This document shows positions 1-10,532 of a DNA stretch of 64,000 bases, piece after piece; within the stretch, counting starts at the first letter, position 1; each line of letters starts with the position of its first letter. Position numbers and translations under genes: made by a program. The notes under the pieces were generated by a model. The model was not told where the DNA came from and ran no database searches. It saw only the letters and a program-made list of their open reading frames with translations. The stretch comes from Cafeteria roenbergensis (Eukaryota > Sar > Bigyra > Bicosoecida > Cafeteriaceae): the NCBI GenBank assembly GCA_008330645.1, contig VLTN01000035.1, positions 248,001 through 312,000 on the forward strand, read 5' to 3'.

Positions 1-2
1 AC

Positions 3-3000
3 GGTGCGGCGGCAGCGGGTGGCGGCCGCGGCGGCAGCCAGTACGGCGTGCCCGGGCACCGTTTGGCCGGCAGCGCCGACGGCGATGAGGAGGACGGCTG
101 GTCGGAGCAGAGCATCCGCGCTGCGGCGGAGCTTGCGCTGTTCAAGCTGGTGCAGACCGTCTCGCCGGAAGCCCGCGCTGCCGCCATCGCTGCCAGCGCC
201 GCCCCGGCGCCGCGCCTCTCGCGAATGACCAGCGCAGTGGAGGCAGACCTGGACGCCGGCGAGGAGGCCGAGGAGAAGGACAGGGAGGCCCTCGAGGACC
301 AGGAGCCCGAGCGGCCGCCCTCCCTGCGGCTGGAGGACCGGCTGGCCGAGGCACGGGCGATCCAGGAGCGGGTGGAGGCGCGCCTCGGGGCAGCGGCCTT
401 CGCTTCTCGGCTCAAGGCGGGATTGCAGGCTGCCGGGTCGCGCTCGGGCGCCCCCGCGTCGCAGCTCCGCCTGGTGGGCGAGGCCGAAGACGACAAGGCG
501 ACGCAGATGCTGACGTCTGTGCTGCGCACGATGCTGACGCCAGGGCTTGCCAACCTGCTCCTCCGCGGCTCCAGCGGCGAGGGCCCGCTCGCGACTCCCG
601 ACGGGTCCCTGTGCCGCGTTGCTTTGCGTGGCAGAGCCACGGAACGGCCCCAGGTGGTGTGGGGCGAGTGGATGCGGGAGCAGCTGCTGCGCCGCTTGAG
701 CCATGAGGCGGCCTTTGTGGACGCCCGCGTGCGAGAGGCGGGGGCGGTTGAGCGCCTCGGGATCGGCACTAGCAACGCATGGGGCCCGCCGCGGCGCAAG
801 AAGCGGACTCTCAGGGCTGCGGCTCGCACCGTTCTCACCATGGGCCGGCTCTCAGCCGCCGCCCGTGCGGCGTCGGCAGCAGCGTCGGCCGCTGGTTCCG
901 CGCCTGCAAGCGACGACGACGACCCCAGCGACGCCGTTGACGGCCAGCAGCCCCGCGGCGGGCGCCGGGCGGCTCGCGCCGGGGCTGCAGCGGAGGCCGA
1001 GGCGCCGCCCGCGCCGCGCGTAGCCATCGCGGATGCATCCGTGCTCTTCGGCGGGGCTGGCGGCGCAGCTGCCGCAGCGCCCGGAGGAGCCTTGGCCTCG
1101 GCAGGCGCGTCCGCGTGGGGCGGCCAGGCGAGCCCCTCGACCTCCGCACCGCCCCCCCTCCCTCCCGGGGCCGCAGGCAGCGGCGTGCCCGCCAGCCCGT
1201 TTGCGACTGGCCCGGCGGGCGTTGGCCTCGGCGCCGCTCCTGCCCACTCGGCTCTGCCGGGAGCGCCACGGCGAGGCCCCCACCTCGTCCTGTGGACGGC
1301 GGATCGCTACACCGACAGCGACGGCTACCGCGAGCTCTTCCCGAGCCTCTGCGCGGAGCTGGTGATCGAGGGCGTGTACGTGCGCCTGTACTTCAAGCAG
1401 CCGGACCTGAGCAAGGCGCGCCCGCAGCCCGAGGTTCTTGCCAAGGCCATCATGGCAGAGCTGGCGGCTCTGCACTCCCAGCACCGCGTGTTCGACCCGG
1501 TGCCGATCAAGCCGCTGGCGTCGCTGGTGACCATGCTGAGGGCCGGGGGCTCGCTGCTGGCTCGCATGCCGCGCCTGCGCTGGGTCGCGGCGGAGACGGG
1601 GCACGCCGGCGCGCTCGCGGCGATGCTGCGCCGCGACCTGACTGCGCACGCCCGCACCATCAGGCAAGGCCTCAACCCCGACGTCGACGTGGGCGGCATG
1701 GACGCCGTGATGTGGGCGCAGGCCATCCACGCTGCGCTGGCCATGATGGCGCAGCTCGCGAACACGCCCGTGGGAGCAGCGGCCGTTGCGTCGGAGCTGC
1801 ACGCGCTGCACTCGCTGCTACGCCGGGAGGAGCTACAGCAGGACAACGGCGTGTGGGTGGAGATGGAAATGGCGGCCTCGGACGGGGCGCTTCCGGAAGG
1901 ATCCGTGCCCGGCCGCGGCGGCATCGCCTCCGCCAAGGCCGTTCCCGGGAGCCGGGACCCGAGCGACGCCAAGCTGGCGCTGCGCACTGGTGCCGGTGCC
2001 GCGGAGCGGGGCGCTGGTGGCAACGGTGCCGATGCGGGGGAGGCGGAGGAGGACGACGACGAAGACGACGGCGGATCGCTCGACCCGCTGCTGAAGCGCA
2101 CGACTGCCGTGATGGCGCTGCGAACGCTGGGGGCTATGCTGCGAAACGACGTGGCCTCGCGCGCTGCATTCCTGGAGCAAGGCGTGGCGCTGTCCGTCCT
2201 CTCCGTGGTGGCGCAGTCGCTGCAGCCGCAGGCGGACGTGAAGCGGCTGCACGCGGTCCGGGCGCTGGTGGCGGGGATGGGGGGAGCGCCGCCTCCACCC
2301 GCCGCCACGGCTACCCCGGCGCCCGCGGCAGGCGCGGGAGGAGGTGCCGGCGGCGGGGCGCCAGGGGCGTCCGGAGAGGAGGAGGACGACGACGAGCCCA
2401 CCGCGGGCTCTGCCTCTGCCAAGGAGGCCGGTGGCGACGGGCTGACGATGGCCGGAGCGGAGGACGCTGCGGCGGACACGTCGGCGAGCGCTGACGGCGG
2501 GCGCTTTGGCGTCGGCCACGCCGAGGAGCGCACTTCCAAGTGGCTGTGCAGTGTGGTGTGGCCGCTGTTCGACAACGACCTGCGCCGCAGGCAGGTGCTC
2601 GTGCGAGGGTGGACCAAGCCGCAGGGAGTGCTGGGAGCCTGGCAGCTGACGCTCCGCGAGCCGCACATCGTGTGGGGGGACGCCACGCGCGACGACGTCA
2701 CGTCATTTGTGATCGAGGAGTGGTCGGCCATGGACGACTGGCTGAGGTCGCGCCCGGAGGACCCCATGCCGTACCGGCTGGACACGCTCCACGAGCGGCT
2801 GCGCCGCCCGGCGCTGAGCGCCGAGTGCATCGTCGGCGACGTGTTCGTCCACCCGTTCAACGCCAAGCCCAGCCTGCGGGGCATGGACGCTGAAGCTCTG
2901 CTCAAGGCCCTGTTCGAGCGGGCGAGGCTCGATCTGTCCGTGGCCAACAACCCCGGGTCGTCGCCAGAGGCCATCCGCAACGTGGCTGGCGTGTGGCGCG

Positions 3001-3923
3001 CGGTGCGCTCGGTGGCGGAGAGCAAGTCGTCGCTGGCCAACGCGGCGCTCTGCGGCCCGGAGGCGCGCCTCGCGCTCTCCTTCGTGGGCCCAGGAGTGCC
3101 CTTCCGCGTGCAGCGAGCCGTGCTGGAAGTGCTGGAGGTGTGGGCCGAGGACGCAGGCCTGGCAGAGGCCGTCGACGCGGCCGGCGTGTACGTAGCCACG
3201 CGCCTGGTGAGCGCCTGCGCAAGCGCTCGCAAAGCCATGGCGGCCGGCGCTGCCTCGGCGCCGCCCGCGCACGCTGGCCACCATGCAGCCTCCGCGGCAG
3301 GCAGCGCCGCAGCCGAGGAGGCGGAGGAGGACGAGGAGGAGCCCGGAGGCCCGCTCGGCCTCTGCGGGGCAGAGCCCGCTGACGTGCTCGTGTTCAACGT
3401 GATGGCTAGCCTTGCGCGAAGGGCTCCCGGCACTGCCGCGAAGCTGCTCGGCGCTGGCGCCGTGCTTTACGCGATGCATGCCATCACCAAGGCCGCGGCG
3501 TCGGGCTCCGGCTCCAGCTCTGGCTCTGGCTCGGCCGCGCTGGCCGCTTGTCGCCTGCTCTCCGTGCTGGCAGCGTGCTCCGCCAGCGGCTCTGCCGTGC
3601 GCGAAGTGGTGTGCGACCTCGTCACGACCGAGGTGAGTTCTGCCACCGTGCTGGAGGGACGCCCCGAGGCGGCGCTGCGCTTCTTCTCGAGGGACCACAC
3701 GGACGAGGCCTCTGGCCGCCAGTGGAACGGCGACGCGCGGGCTGCCTTGCTCACCTTCCTGGCTGAGGAGCTGTCGGCGTTCGAGGCCGCCGTCACCTCG
3801 AGCGGCGTGGACTCGTGGGACCAATCGGCGCCGCGGTGGGATCCGAGGCGCATCAGGCGCCTCCACGCCGAGGCCGTGGACGTGTCGGTGGTGCGCGAAG
3901 GTGCTGGTGGCGCCGTGGCGTGA
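3..3923 (+). CDS. RME-8/DNAJC13-like endosomal protein, 3' part
   Basis: The frame is open from the left edge, so the 5' part, including any J domain, lies outside the window. The visible roughly 1300 residues carry several copies of the repeat typical of RME-8/DNAJC13 (plant GRV2): a Trp-containing segment followed by a GxxYVRLY-like strand. I see copies near nt 640-720 (PQVVWGEWMREQLL), 1280-1480 (ending VIEGVYVRLYFKQP), 2660-2930 (PHIVWGDATRDDVTSFV then VGDVFVHPFNAKP) and 3640-3890 (RQWNGDARAALLTFLAEEL). Armadillo-like helical sequence and acidic or Ala/Gly-rich inserts lie between them. In animals and plants this Hsp70 co-chaperone acts on early endosomes in clathrin and retromer-dependent sorting. 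The last repeat stops soon after its second strand begins, so the C terminus is shorter than in animal homologues, or a 3' exon was missed. Family assignment rests on recalled repeat motifs. Confidence 0.72.
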   Translation, partial: GAAAAGGGRGGSQYGVPGHRLAGSADGDEEDGWSEQSIRAAAELALFKLVQTVSPEARAAAIAASAAPAPRLSRMTSAVEADLDAGEEAEEKDREALEDQEPERPPSLRLEDRLAEARAIQERVEARLGAAAFASRLKAGLQAAGSRSGAPASQLRLVGEAEDDKATQMLTSVLRTMLTPGLANLLLRGSSGEGPLATPDGSLCRVALRGRATERPQVVWGEWMREQLLRRLSHEAAFVDARVREAGAVERLGIGTSNAWGPPRRKKRTLRAAARTVLTMGRLSAAARAASAAASAAGSAPASDDDDPSDAVDGQQPRGGRRAARAGAAAEAEAPPAPRVAIADASVLFGGAGGAAAAAPGGALASAGASAWGGQASPSTSAPPPLPPGAAGSGVPASPFATGPAGVGLGAAPAHSALPGAPRRGPHLVLWTADRYTDSDGYRELFPSLCAELVIEGVYVRLYFKQPDLSKARPQPEVLAKAIMAELAALHSQHRVFDPVPIKPLASLVTMLRAGGSLLARMPRLRWVAAETGHAGALAAMLRRDLTAHARTIRQGLNPDVDVGGMDAVMWAQAIHAALAMMAQLANTPVGAAAVASELHALHSLLRREELQQDNGVWVEMEMAASDGALPEGSVPGRGGIASAKAVPGSRDPSDAKLALRTGAGAAERGAGGNGADAGEAEEDDDEDDGGSLDPLLKRTTAVMALRTLGAMLRNDVASRAAFLEQGVALSVLSVVAQSLQPQADVKRLHAVRALVAGMGGAPPPPAATATPAPAAGAGGGAGGGAPGASGEEEDDDEPTAGSASAKEAGGDGLTMAGAEDAAADTSASADGGRFGVGHAEERTSKWLCSVVWPLFDNDLRRRQVLVRGWTKPQGVLGAWQLTLREPHIVWGDATRDDVTSFVIEEWSAMDDWLRSRPEDPMPYRLDTLHERLRRPALSAECIVGDVFVHPFNAKPSLRGMDAEALLKALFERARLDLSVANNPGSSPEAIRNVAGVWRAVRSVAESKSSLANAALCGPEARLALSFVGPGVPFRVQRAVLEVLEVWAEDAGLAEAVDAAGVYVATRLVSACASARKAMAAGAASAPPAHAGHHAASAAGSAAAEEAEEDEEEPGGPLGLCGAEPADVLVFNVMASLARRAPGTAAKLLGAGAVLYAMHAITKAAASGSGSSSGSGSAALAACRLLSVLAACSASGSAVREVVCDLVTTEVSSATVLEGRPEAALRFFSRDHTDEASGRQWNGDARAALLTFLAEELSAFEAAVTSSGVDSWDQSAPRWDPRRIRRLHAEAVDVSVVREGAGGAVA

Positions 3924-4367
3924 GGGCCGCGCCCCAGCCCGGAGCGCTGCAGCGGCGGTGCCGCCTGCCTGCGAGTTCTTGTGCATGTCGGCGCGGCACG
4001 CGCCCCAAACGCGCGCACGGGGCGAGAGGTGCTGGCTTCACGTTTGGGGCAGCACCAGCATCCGACACAAGGCTGACATTTTCGACCCGATTGCGAACCC
4101 AAACAACGAACTTGCAGTGCGCCTCGCGCAGCCCGAAAAAGCGCGCTCTCGGCCCTGGCGCGAGCATGCCCAAGACGAATGCGCGCGCTCGCTGGGCGCT
4201 CGCCGGGCGGCGGGGCCGGCTGTGGTCCGAGGCCCTAGAGAGTGTGGCTCTGCAAGGATCGCCAGTGCCGGGAAAAGCCGTCCCGTTCTCAGCAGCCGCT
4301 GCCGCCCCGCTCCACTAGCACGGGGGGGGCCAGTCGCAGCGAGCGCCGGCCCGCATCGCTTCCTACC
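3924..4367. other. intergenic gap between two plus-strand genes
   Basis: This is 444 bp between the RME-8-like stop and the proposed PP2C start. It presumably holds the 3' end of the first gene and the promoter of the second. I see no convincing ORF, RNA gene or repeat. Confidence 0.5.
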
Positions 4368-6315
4368 ATGGCTCTAGGCGGCCCTGCGCTACTGTCGCGC
4401 CAGCACACGGTCACCACCGACGAGGACACGGGCGGGACTCCCGGTGAGGCCGTGCTGGCTACGTCCGCGTTTAGTGATCCGCTCGTGCCGCCGGCTGCGC
4501 GCTCGCCCCCCTGCGCCCCCGCTCCCGCCGCACCGCTCGCGCCGCTATGGTTTGCTGCGCCTGTGCCTCGGTCGAGGCGCCGGAGGGCCGCCGGGCCGCG
4601 ACGCCGGCAGCTGTCCAAGTGCTGTTTGCTCCTCGCTGCTTGCAACTCGCAGCCGCTGCAGCAGGTGCAGCTGGCAGCTCGTCCTCGTCAGCGGCGGCGG
4701 CCGCGGCTGCAAGGGCGCCGTACACAATCGAGGCGGGTGGCATCACCGACCCCGGCGTGCACGGCAAGCAGAACCAGGACGACTTCTTTGTCGAGGTGAT
4801 CGATGCGGCAGCGGGCGACTGCATCGTCGGGGTTTTCGACGGCCACGGCCGGGAGCTGGGCCAGCTGGCGGCCCGCACCGCCAAGAACTTTGTTCGCGAC
4901 GAGCTCCGCAAGGAGGAGGTTCGCAAGGCGATCGAGAGGGACCCCAAGGACACGTTTGATGCGGTGTTTTGCGGCGCCCACAAGGCGATTGAGGCGGTGA
5001 GGAAACTATGATCCATATATGCGCGCGCTGGTTCCGCCCCGCGTGGCGCCCTGCCCAAGCCAGGTGCCGGACCAGCGTGCGGGCCAGTGCTCCCTGACAC
5101 GGAGCGGCTGCGCCCAGGAAGCGGCCCGTGCGCTGCTGGCAGCAGGGAAGGGACGGGGGAGAGCACTGCTTTGCTTGCCTTTGTTCGCTGCACTGGCAGC
5201 TTGGCCGCCGGCTCGCTCGACCGATGGATTGCCGCCCCCCTCGCCCGCCCGTCGCCCGCGCTTCGTGACCACCGACGCAGACGTTTGCCGCGCACTACAC
5301 TGACGCTGGTTGGTTGGTGTCACGCGCTGCGGAGGGCTTCTTGACGCGGAGACGCTCCGAGGGCTCGGCCACAATGTGCGTGCACGGCGGCACCACGGCC
5401 ACGGTCATGGTCATCTACGGTGGCAGGCGGGCGGTTGTGGCCAACGTGGGGGACAGCTCGGCGCTGCTGTGCGGGGGCCATGCCACTGCGCACGTGATGC
5501 GTGCCATCTCGACCTGGCCTGGAAGCGCCACCGCTCCGGCGGAGGCGGCTCCCGCTTCCGCTGTGGTCGCGCGCCCCGAAGCCAACCCGGAGCACGCGGC
5601 TGGCCCCACCCAGATGGAGATGTCGGCCGACCACAGCCCCGAGTCGGACGCCGAATTTTTCCGGATGAGAGACGCTCGCCCGTCGCTCACGGACAAGTCT
5701 CGCCCCGAGCTGCTCTTCGTGTACGACACGCTGACCTCCTCCAAGATGAGCTGCCCCCAGATCTTCCACGTGGACCCCTCGACGGGCCGCGCCCGTCGGA
5801 CCAACCGCGGCTCCTACTACAAGAACGTGCGCAACGAGTGGGCTACGCTGGTGGCGACGCCGGCCTTTGCCCAGTTCCAGGACGCCCTTGCCTTCACCCG
5901 CAGCCTCGGCGACCTTCACCTCCAGTCCTACGGTGTGTCCCACCTGCCTGAGGTCCGCTGGATCGACCTCGCTCCGGCAGGGCCCGACGGAGTGCCGGCC
6001 CCCGCCACCGCAGGCCCGATTTGCATTGCGGCCTGCTCTGACGGGATCTGGGACAACTGGAAGTTCCACGACGTTGCCTCCTTCGTGCTTCACAGGGAGC
6101 GCATGGCCCACCCTGACGCGCAGGCACGCACGGTGGCCCTCATGTCCACCAACCTTGAGCGCGCTCACATCAACTTCGGCAACTCCGCCGACAACATGAC
6201 CGCGGTGTGCATCTACCTCACCCCCAGCAAGCCCGCCGCACACGGCACTTCCTCCTCCTCCTCCTCCTCGGCTGGCGCCGCAGCCGCTGCTGCCGCCGCC
6301 TCGCCCGGCCACTGA
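4368..6315 (+). CDS. PP2C-family (PPM) protein phosphatase
   Basis: This is a metal-dependent Ser/Thr phosphatase with the ordered PPM motifs: HGKQNQDDFFVEV, GVFDGHGRELG, VVANVGDSSALL, SADHSPESDAE, AFTRSLGDLH, ACSDGIWDNW and a final NMTAVCIYL. The metal-binding Asp residues are all present, so it should be active. One intron is clear: donor GTGAGG at 4997, acceptor GCAG ending at 5280, phase 0, joining HKAIEA to TFAAHYTDAG. The 5' end is less sure. An ATGG start in good context at 4368 (MALGGPALLSRQ) is followed by a GTGAGG donor at 4444. Acceptors ending at 4610, 4652 or 4664 all keep frame. The alternative is a start at 4547 (MVCCACASVEA) without that intron. The C terminus is a Ser/Ala-rich tail. 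The 3' neighbour is convergent. Confidence 0.85.
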
Positions 6316-6869
6316 GCCTCCCCGGCATCGACAGCGTGCCGACGCGCACTCGCCCCGCCCCACCACAAGCGCATATGGATGTCGCTTGGCGGGGCGACCA
6401 CCCTTGAGGAGGGTGGCAGCTGAACGCGTGGATGCTGCCATTCAGCGAGGGTGTGCTCCCCACGGGCTCACCGCGCCCGGCCCCGGCCCCGCTCCACTGG
6501 TTCCTCCACTTCTAGAGCATTCATGTTCGCCGTCAGTCAGTGGAGCCCCTGCCCCTGACCCCGCAACCACCACAGGCGAGCGCGTCCTTGCCTGGCCGGC
6601 TCTCCAGATCCTAGCATCGGACGCCGCGTGTTGCCGTCACCCGATCGCATGGCGGGCCGCCACTGTGCCGCGCTCTCGCCTGCCATGGCAGAGTGTGTGT
6701 GCCCTGGCGGCAGTGCTCTGCCAGTGGTCTGCCTTGCTTGCTTTGGACGTGTTCCCGCAAAGGAGGATTCCCGCAACGGCGCCCCTCTGCGGCCCCGCGA
6801 TCGCAGCCCACACATTCACGCCCGTTGATCGTCGTGCCGTTGCCATAGTCGCTGCCACCACAGAGGCGC
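6316..6869. other. convergent intergenic region
   Basis: This is 554 bp between the stops of the PP2C (plus) and acid phosphatase (minus) genes, presumably both 3' UTRs and polyadenylation sites. Short ORFs here have no recognisable features. Nothing else was noticed. Confidence 0.5.
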
Positions 6870-8345
6870 TCACTCCCCGCCCACGCCCGGGAGCGTCCCC
6901 ATGGCTCCGTACCCGGCAGTCGGCCTCGCTGGCGCCGCGTTGCCCACAAGGTACTGCGCGCTCTCCAGCGGCAGGTCGCTAATGATGCGCTCCAGGTGGG
7001 CCGTCGACAGTTGTGTCGCCGCCGCGGGCCCCCCCTCTGGGCCCCTTGCAAACGGAAACGGTTCCGTGTTGAGATACACATCGACGGTCCACCGAGCCTC
7101 CGTCTCGCCGCTTCCCTCCAGTGGCTTCCACCGGCGCAGCTCGAACAGCAAAAACGCCCCGAATGCCACCACTCGCGCCGGGTAGGACCCCACTCGCAGG
7201 GCCGCGAGCAGTGACAGGAGGGTGTAGTCGTGGGCGGAAACAGCCGTGATGCGCGCAGCACCGGGCACAGCAGCGCCAGCAGCGCCAGCAGCAGCGGAGC
7301 AGGTTGCGGCTGCGTCGCCGAGCCAGCCAAACACGCGGCCAAGCAAAGGCCGGCCCAGCCCCGCCGCCTGCCTGGAGAAGAACCTCGCCTCCCACACCCA
7401 CCGCGACAGCTCTGCCACGGTGCGGTGCTGCCTTGGCCAGAGGGAGGGGCTCATGCGAGGAGTCACCGGCCGGGTCAGCGGCGGGGGCCGAGCGTCCGCC
7501 CCTCTGCCTGCGGCAGCGGCGCCGTCTCTGGCTCTGAGATGCGCGGCTGCTGCTGTCGCCGCCTTGCCGTCGTCCTGCGCCGTCCAGTACCGCTCGCACT
7601 CCATCACCTCGAGAAGGTACGTGGTCTGGTACAGACGGAGAGGACCATCCTCCAGGCTGCCGACGCCCACCGACTCCGACCCGTCGCTCCGCAGGGGCGT
7701 CTCTGGGCGGCTCGTGGCGTCGGCCACCGTTGGGGAGGCTGCCTCCAGCTGCCGCTCTGCGCCGAGGCCAAGCGCCCGAGAGTGCAGTGCCTCCAGCTCC
7801 TTCCCCAGCCTGCTGGCCTTTGCAGCGAGCTGCGGGCCTCGCTTCCATGCGGCCATGGCCTCCGTGTACGCGGGGTTATGGGCCCAAGGCCGCGTGAGCT
7901 CGTCTGAGGCGTCTTCGCCGTTGAGCAGCATTGGCGCTGGCGCATCTGGGCACGCGATGGGCCTTCCGACCGGCACCCTGGACGCCGCACGGCACCCCTC
8001 CCAAAAGGCGCTGCCACTGCGCACCACGCGGTCGACGGGGCTGGAGAACCAGGCAAGGGCAGCCGGGTCGCCGCTGAGGATGGAGTTGCGCATCTCCGCG
8101 CCGCCCCTGCCTGCCAAGTACTCCCCGGTAAGCCACTCCCCAAGGCGATGCATTTGTTGGCCGCCCGTCGTGCTCAGCCGATCAAGGTGCCGCGCCCATT
8201 GGTCCACTGCCCCGCAAGCCTCGCCGCTCGTCTCCCATGACCGGAGCGCTGCAAACGCGTTGCGCGACACCGCGCGCGCCCCGTGGCGAAGCACCACGAC
8301 GCTAGAGACGACCTCTGACGCCCCGAATCCCTCTTGATCAGCCAT
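6870..8345 (-). CDS. histidine acid phosphatase family protein
   Basis: The predicted protein has 491 residues in one exon, starting MADQEGFGAS. The N-terminal SVVVLRHGARAVS contains the catalytic RHGxR motif (nucleophilic His plus phosphate-binding Arg). The distal VSAHDYTLLSLLAAL supplies the HD proton-donor motif. Between them are VDRVVRSGSAFWEG, as in the family, and a longer low-complexity insert. Branch-2 histidine phosphatases include lysophosphatidic acid phosphatase (ACP6), phytases and lysosomal/prostatic acid phosphatases. The spacing suits that branch, but the substrate cannot be assigned. There is no clear signal peptide at the chosen start. The frame stays open upstream to 8846, so a longer N terminus is possible, but the ATGG context at 8345 and the divergent composition upstream favour this start. 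Confidence 0.8.
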   Translation of the reverse strand: MADQEGFGASEVVSSVVVLRHGARAVSRNAFAALRSWETSGEACGAVDQWARHLDRLSTTGGQQMHRLGEWLTGEYLAGRGGAEMRNSILSGDPAALAWFSSPVDRVVRSGSAFWEGCRAASRVPVGRPIACPDAPAPMLLNGEDASDELTRPWAHNPAYTEAMAAWKRGPQLAAKASRLGKELEALHSRALGLGAERQLEAASPTVADATSRPETPLRSDGSESVGVGSLEDGPLRLYQTTYLLEVMECERYWTAQDDGKAATAAAAHLRARDGAAAAGRGADARPPPLTRPVTPRMSPSLWPRQHRTVAELSRWVWEARFFSRQAAGLGRPLLGRVFGWLGDAAATCSAAAGAAGAAVPGAARITAVSAHDYTLLSLLAALRVGSYPARVVAFGAFLLFELRRWKPLEGSGETEARWTVDVYLNTEPFPFARGPEGGPAAATQLSTAHLERIISDLPLESAQYLVGNAAPARPTAGYGAMGTLPGVGGE

Positions 8346-8767
8346 GGCTCCGACTGCCAAGGCGCAGTCGGGCCCACGGACGGAGGGAGATGTGCTTGAC
8401 AGCAGCGTGAAATGTGTGCGCGCGACTGGCTCTGCCCGCCCAGGGTCACGAGGAGGACGCATTCGAACAGAAGGGGAGCGCGCGAAAGGGAGCAGAGGGC
8501 AAACAGGCCTGCACACAGCCGCCAGGCCACACAGACGCTCGCCCAAAGCCAGAGCGCCGCGTGAGCGCCTGGAACCGCCGTCTCCATGACGAATCTCGCT
8601 GCGCCCCGGATCCACTGGCCCCTGGCCCCTGCAGCACGACACGGCGCGGAAGGCCCGGGCTGTCAACGCGAGGCGCCTTCGCGGGCAGGAGCCGGCTGTC
8701 GGGGACTCGGCAGTGGCGCGGGGAAACGTGGAAGGGCGCTGCCTGGAGCACATGACACAACGCAGGC
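8346..8767. other. intergenic region between two minus-strand genes
   Basis: This is 422 bp containing the promoter of the acid phosphatase gene and the 3' UTR of the centrin gene. No independent feature could be supported. Confidence 0.45.
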
Positions 8768-10228
8768 TCAGTACTGCGAGGACAGGGGCGAGGAATGAGA
8801 GGGGTGGGCTCGGGAGGGCCTTTGGAGGTTGCTGTAGCGAGGGCACACGCAGACGGCGCAGCGGCCTGCATCGCCGTGCATTGGCTTTCTCGCCCGAGAG
8901 AGGCGTTGGGCAGCGTAACGACGCAGGGCGCCGGCGAGTCGCTCGCTCACCAGAGAGGTCTTCTTCATGATGCGAAGGAACTCCTCCTCGTTGATCTCGC
9001 CGTCGCCATCGCGGTCGGCCTCCTCGATCATCTCGGCGAGCTCGTCGTCGGTCATGCTCTCGCCCAGCTCCTTGGCCACGCGCTTGAGGTTCTTGAAGGA
9101 GATCTTGCCAGTCTCGTCATCGTCGAACAAGCGGAATGCCTTGAGGATCTCCTCGCGACTGTCCTTTTCGCTCTGCGACGGCAGGGAGGGGGGGCGACAG
9201 GGCAGTGCAGCGATGCTTGCGAGGCTGGGCGACCGCGCCCTCGGCAAGCCCCGGCAGCGGCAGAGTGACGACTGGCCGGGCAGTGCGGGGAGTGTCTTCG
9301 GTGGCCTCACCATCTTTGCAGTCATCATGTCGAGGAACTCGCTGAAGTCGATGGTGCCGTTGCCATCGGTGTCGATGTCGGCGATCATCTTCTCGATTTC
9401 GGCCTTCTTGGGCTCGAAGCCAAGGGCGCGCATGGCCACCTTGAGCTCCTTGGCATCGATGGTGCCGCTGCCGTCTGCGAGGGGAAGGTCGCGGGGACAC
9501 AGGGGCGCGGACGGGGCAGCCCGAGACGCATTGCGCGGGACGAGGCTCAAAAGCGACAGACAGCGAAGCAACGCTGCGCCGCTGGGAGGCGCGGCGGGGA
9601 CCCGGCGAGCTGGCCGTCCGCGCACCAAGCAGGACGGCCGTCGGCCTCGGTGCTGGGGGCGCGGCGGGACGGCCTCGGCGGCCCTGAGCTGGCTTGGCCC
9701 CTGGGGCCGTTCAACTGCCGACTTTCGGCCGGCGCCCAGGCTCTCGCTGCCCGCTTCCCCCCGCGCGTCCGGGAGGGGCTCCGCTCCCCCAGGCGAGGCG
9801 CCTCGCAAGTCCCGCCGGGCGGCATTGCCCAGGCCTGGCAGCCGGCCCCGCCGCGAGAGGGGTCGCTGAGGCGCGACCGGGGCCGGTGTTGTGCAGCCGC
9901 GCGCCGGCAGATCCCTTGCGCGGCGGGCCTCGCGGGCTCGGGCGGCGGCGCGCTCCCGCAGGCCCGGGCTCGGCGACCGGCACGCTCCAGCGTCCAGCAG
10001 GGGCAAGTTCTCGCGCGTTGCCGGGCGGTGGGGGTGGGGGCAGGGCCAGGCCGGGGACGAGGCGGGGGCAGCGTCGCAGGCGCAGGCTGCACCAACGGGC
10101 GGCCGCGCGGCGCGCTCACCGGTGTCAAAGAGGTCAAAGGCCTCGCGGATCTCCTGGCGCTGCTCCTCGGTGAGCTCGAACTTTCCGCCCTTGCGGGCCC
10201 CACGGGCGCTGGCACGGAGAGCAGCCAT
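8768..10228 (-). CDS. centrin (EF-hand protein of basal bodies/centrioles)
   Basis: Four coding exons join cleanly: 10120-10228, 9311-9474, 8951-9172 and 8768-8773, giving 166 residues. All introns have GTGAG donors and GCAG acceptors. Joining exon 1 (ending FDLFDT plus one base) to exon 2 rebuilds the EF-hand loop [13 protein letters not shown]. Further EF hands include [23 protein letters not shown] and [13 protein letters not shown]. The C terminus is MKKTSLY, as in canonical centrins, with the final Tyr and stop encoded by the 6-nt coding part of the last exon. The basic N-terminal tail ([17 protein letters not shown]) is also centrin-like. Centrins are Ca2+-binding proteins of basal bodies and flagellar roots, so the organism very likely makes flagella. 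All three introns (645, 138 and 177 nt) are multiples of three and free of in-frame stops. Confidence 0.95.
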   Translation of the reverse strand: MAALRASARGARKGGKFELTEEQRQEIREAFDLFDTGERAARPPVGAACACDAAPASSPAWPCPHPHRPATRENLPLLDAGACRSPSPGLRERAAARAREARRARDLPARGCTTPAPVAPQRPLSRRGRLPGLGNAARRDLRGASPGGAEPLPDARGEAGSESLGAGRKSAVERPQGPSQLRAAEAVPPRPQHRGRRPSCLVRGRPARRVPAAPPSGAALLRCLSLLSLVPRNASRAAPSAPLCPRDLPLADGSGTIDAKELKVAMRALGFEPKKAEIEKMIADIDTDGNGTIDFSEFLDMMTAKMVRPPKTLPALPGQSSLCRCRGLPRARSPSLASIAALPCRPPSLPSQSEKDSREEILKAFRLFDDDETGKISFKNLKRVAKELGESMTDDELAEMIEEADRDGDGEINEEEFLRIMKKTSLVSERLAGALRRYAAQRLSRARKPMHGDAGRCAVCVCPRYSNLQRPSRAHPSHSSPLSSQY

Positions 10229-10532
10229 TGGTCTGAAGCGCGGACCTCGAGGTCGGGCAAGGGTGCATTTGACAAACCTGGCGTTGCCGACGTCGCGGCA
10301 CCAATGGGGAGCCGCTCGCTGACTCTGCCGGCAAGTTGCGCCCAAACCTGCGGGATCAGAGGCAGGCGCCCTCCCCTCCCAGCGGCCGGCACGTGCTCGC
10401 TTGGGGCAAGCGGCACGACAGCGCGCGCCTCCGTCAAGCTTGCGCCCTGTTCTGTCGCCCCAGGCAAAATCAGCGGCCCCAGGCCAGCGCTGAGCCGCAC
10501 CAGCGAGCGCTGTTTGCCGAGGGAGGCGGGCC
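10229..10532. promoter_or_regulatory. divergent promoter region, centrin / TKL-like kinase
   Basis: This is 304 bp between two divergently oriented start codons, so it must hold both 5' UTRs and core promoters. I see no TATA box or obvious shared motif. Confidence 0.45.

Noticed and set aside
4060-4110. tRNA T-arm-like sequence on the minus strand (GGGTTCGCAATCGGG)
   Set aside because: The flanking bases do not form a 5-bp T stem, and no acceptor stem or anticodon arm could be assembled.
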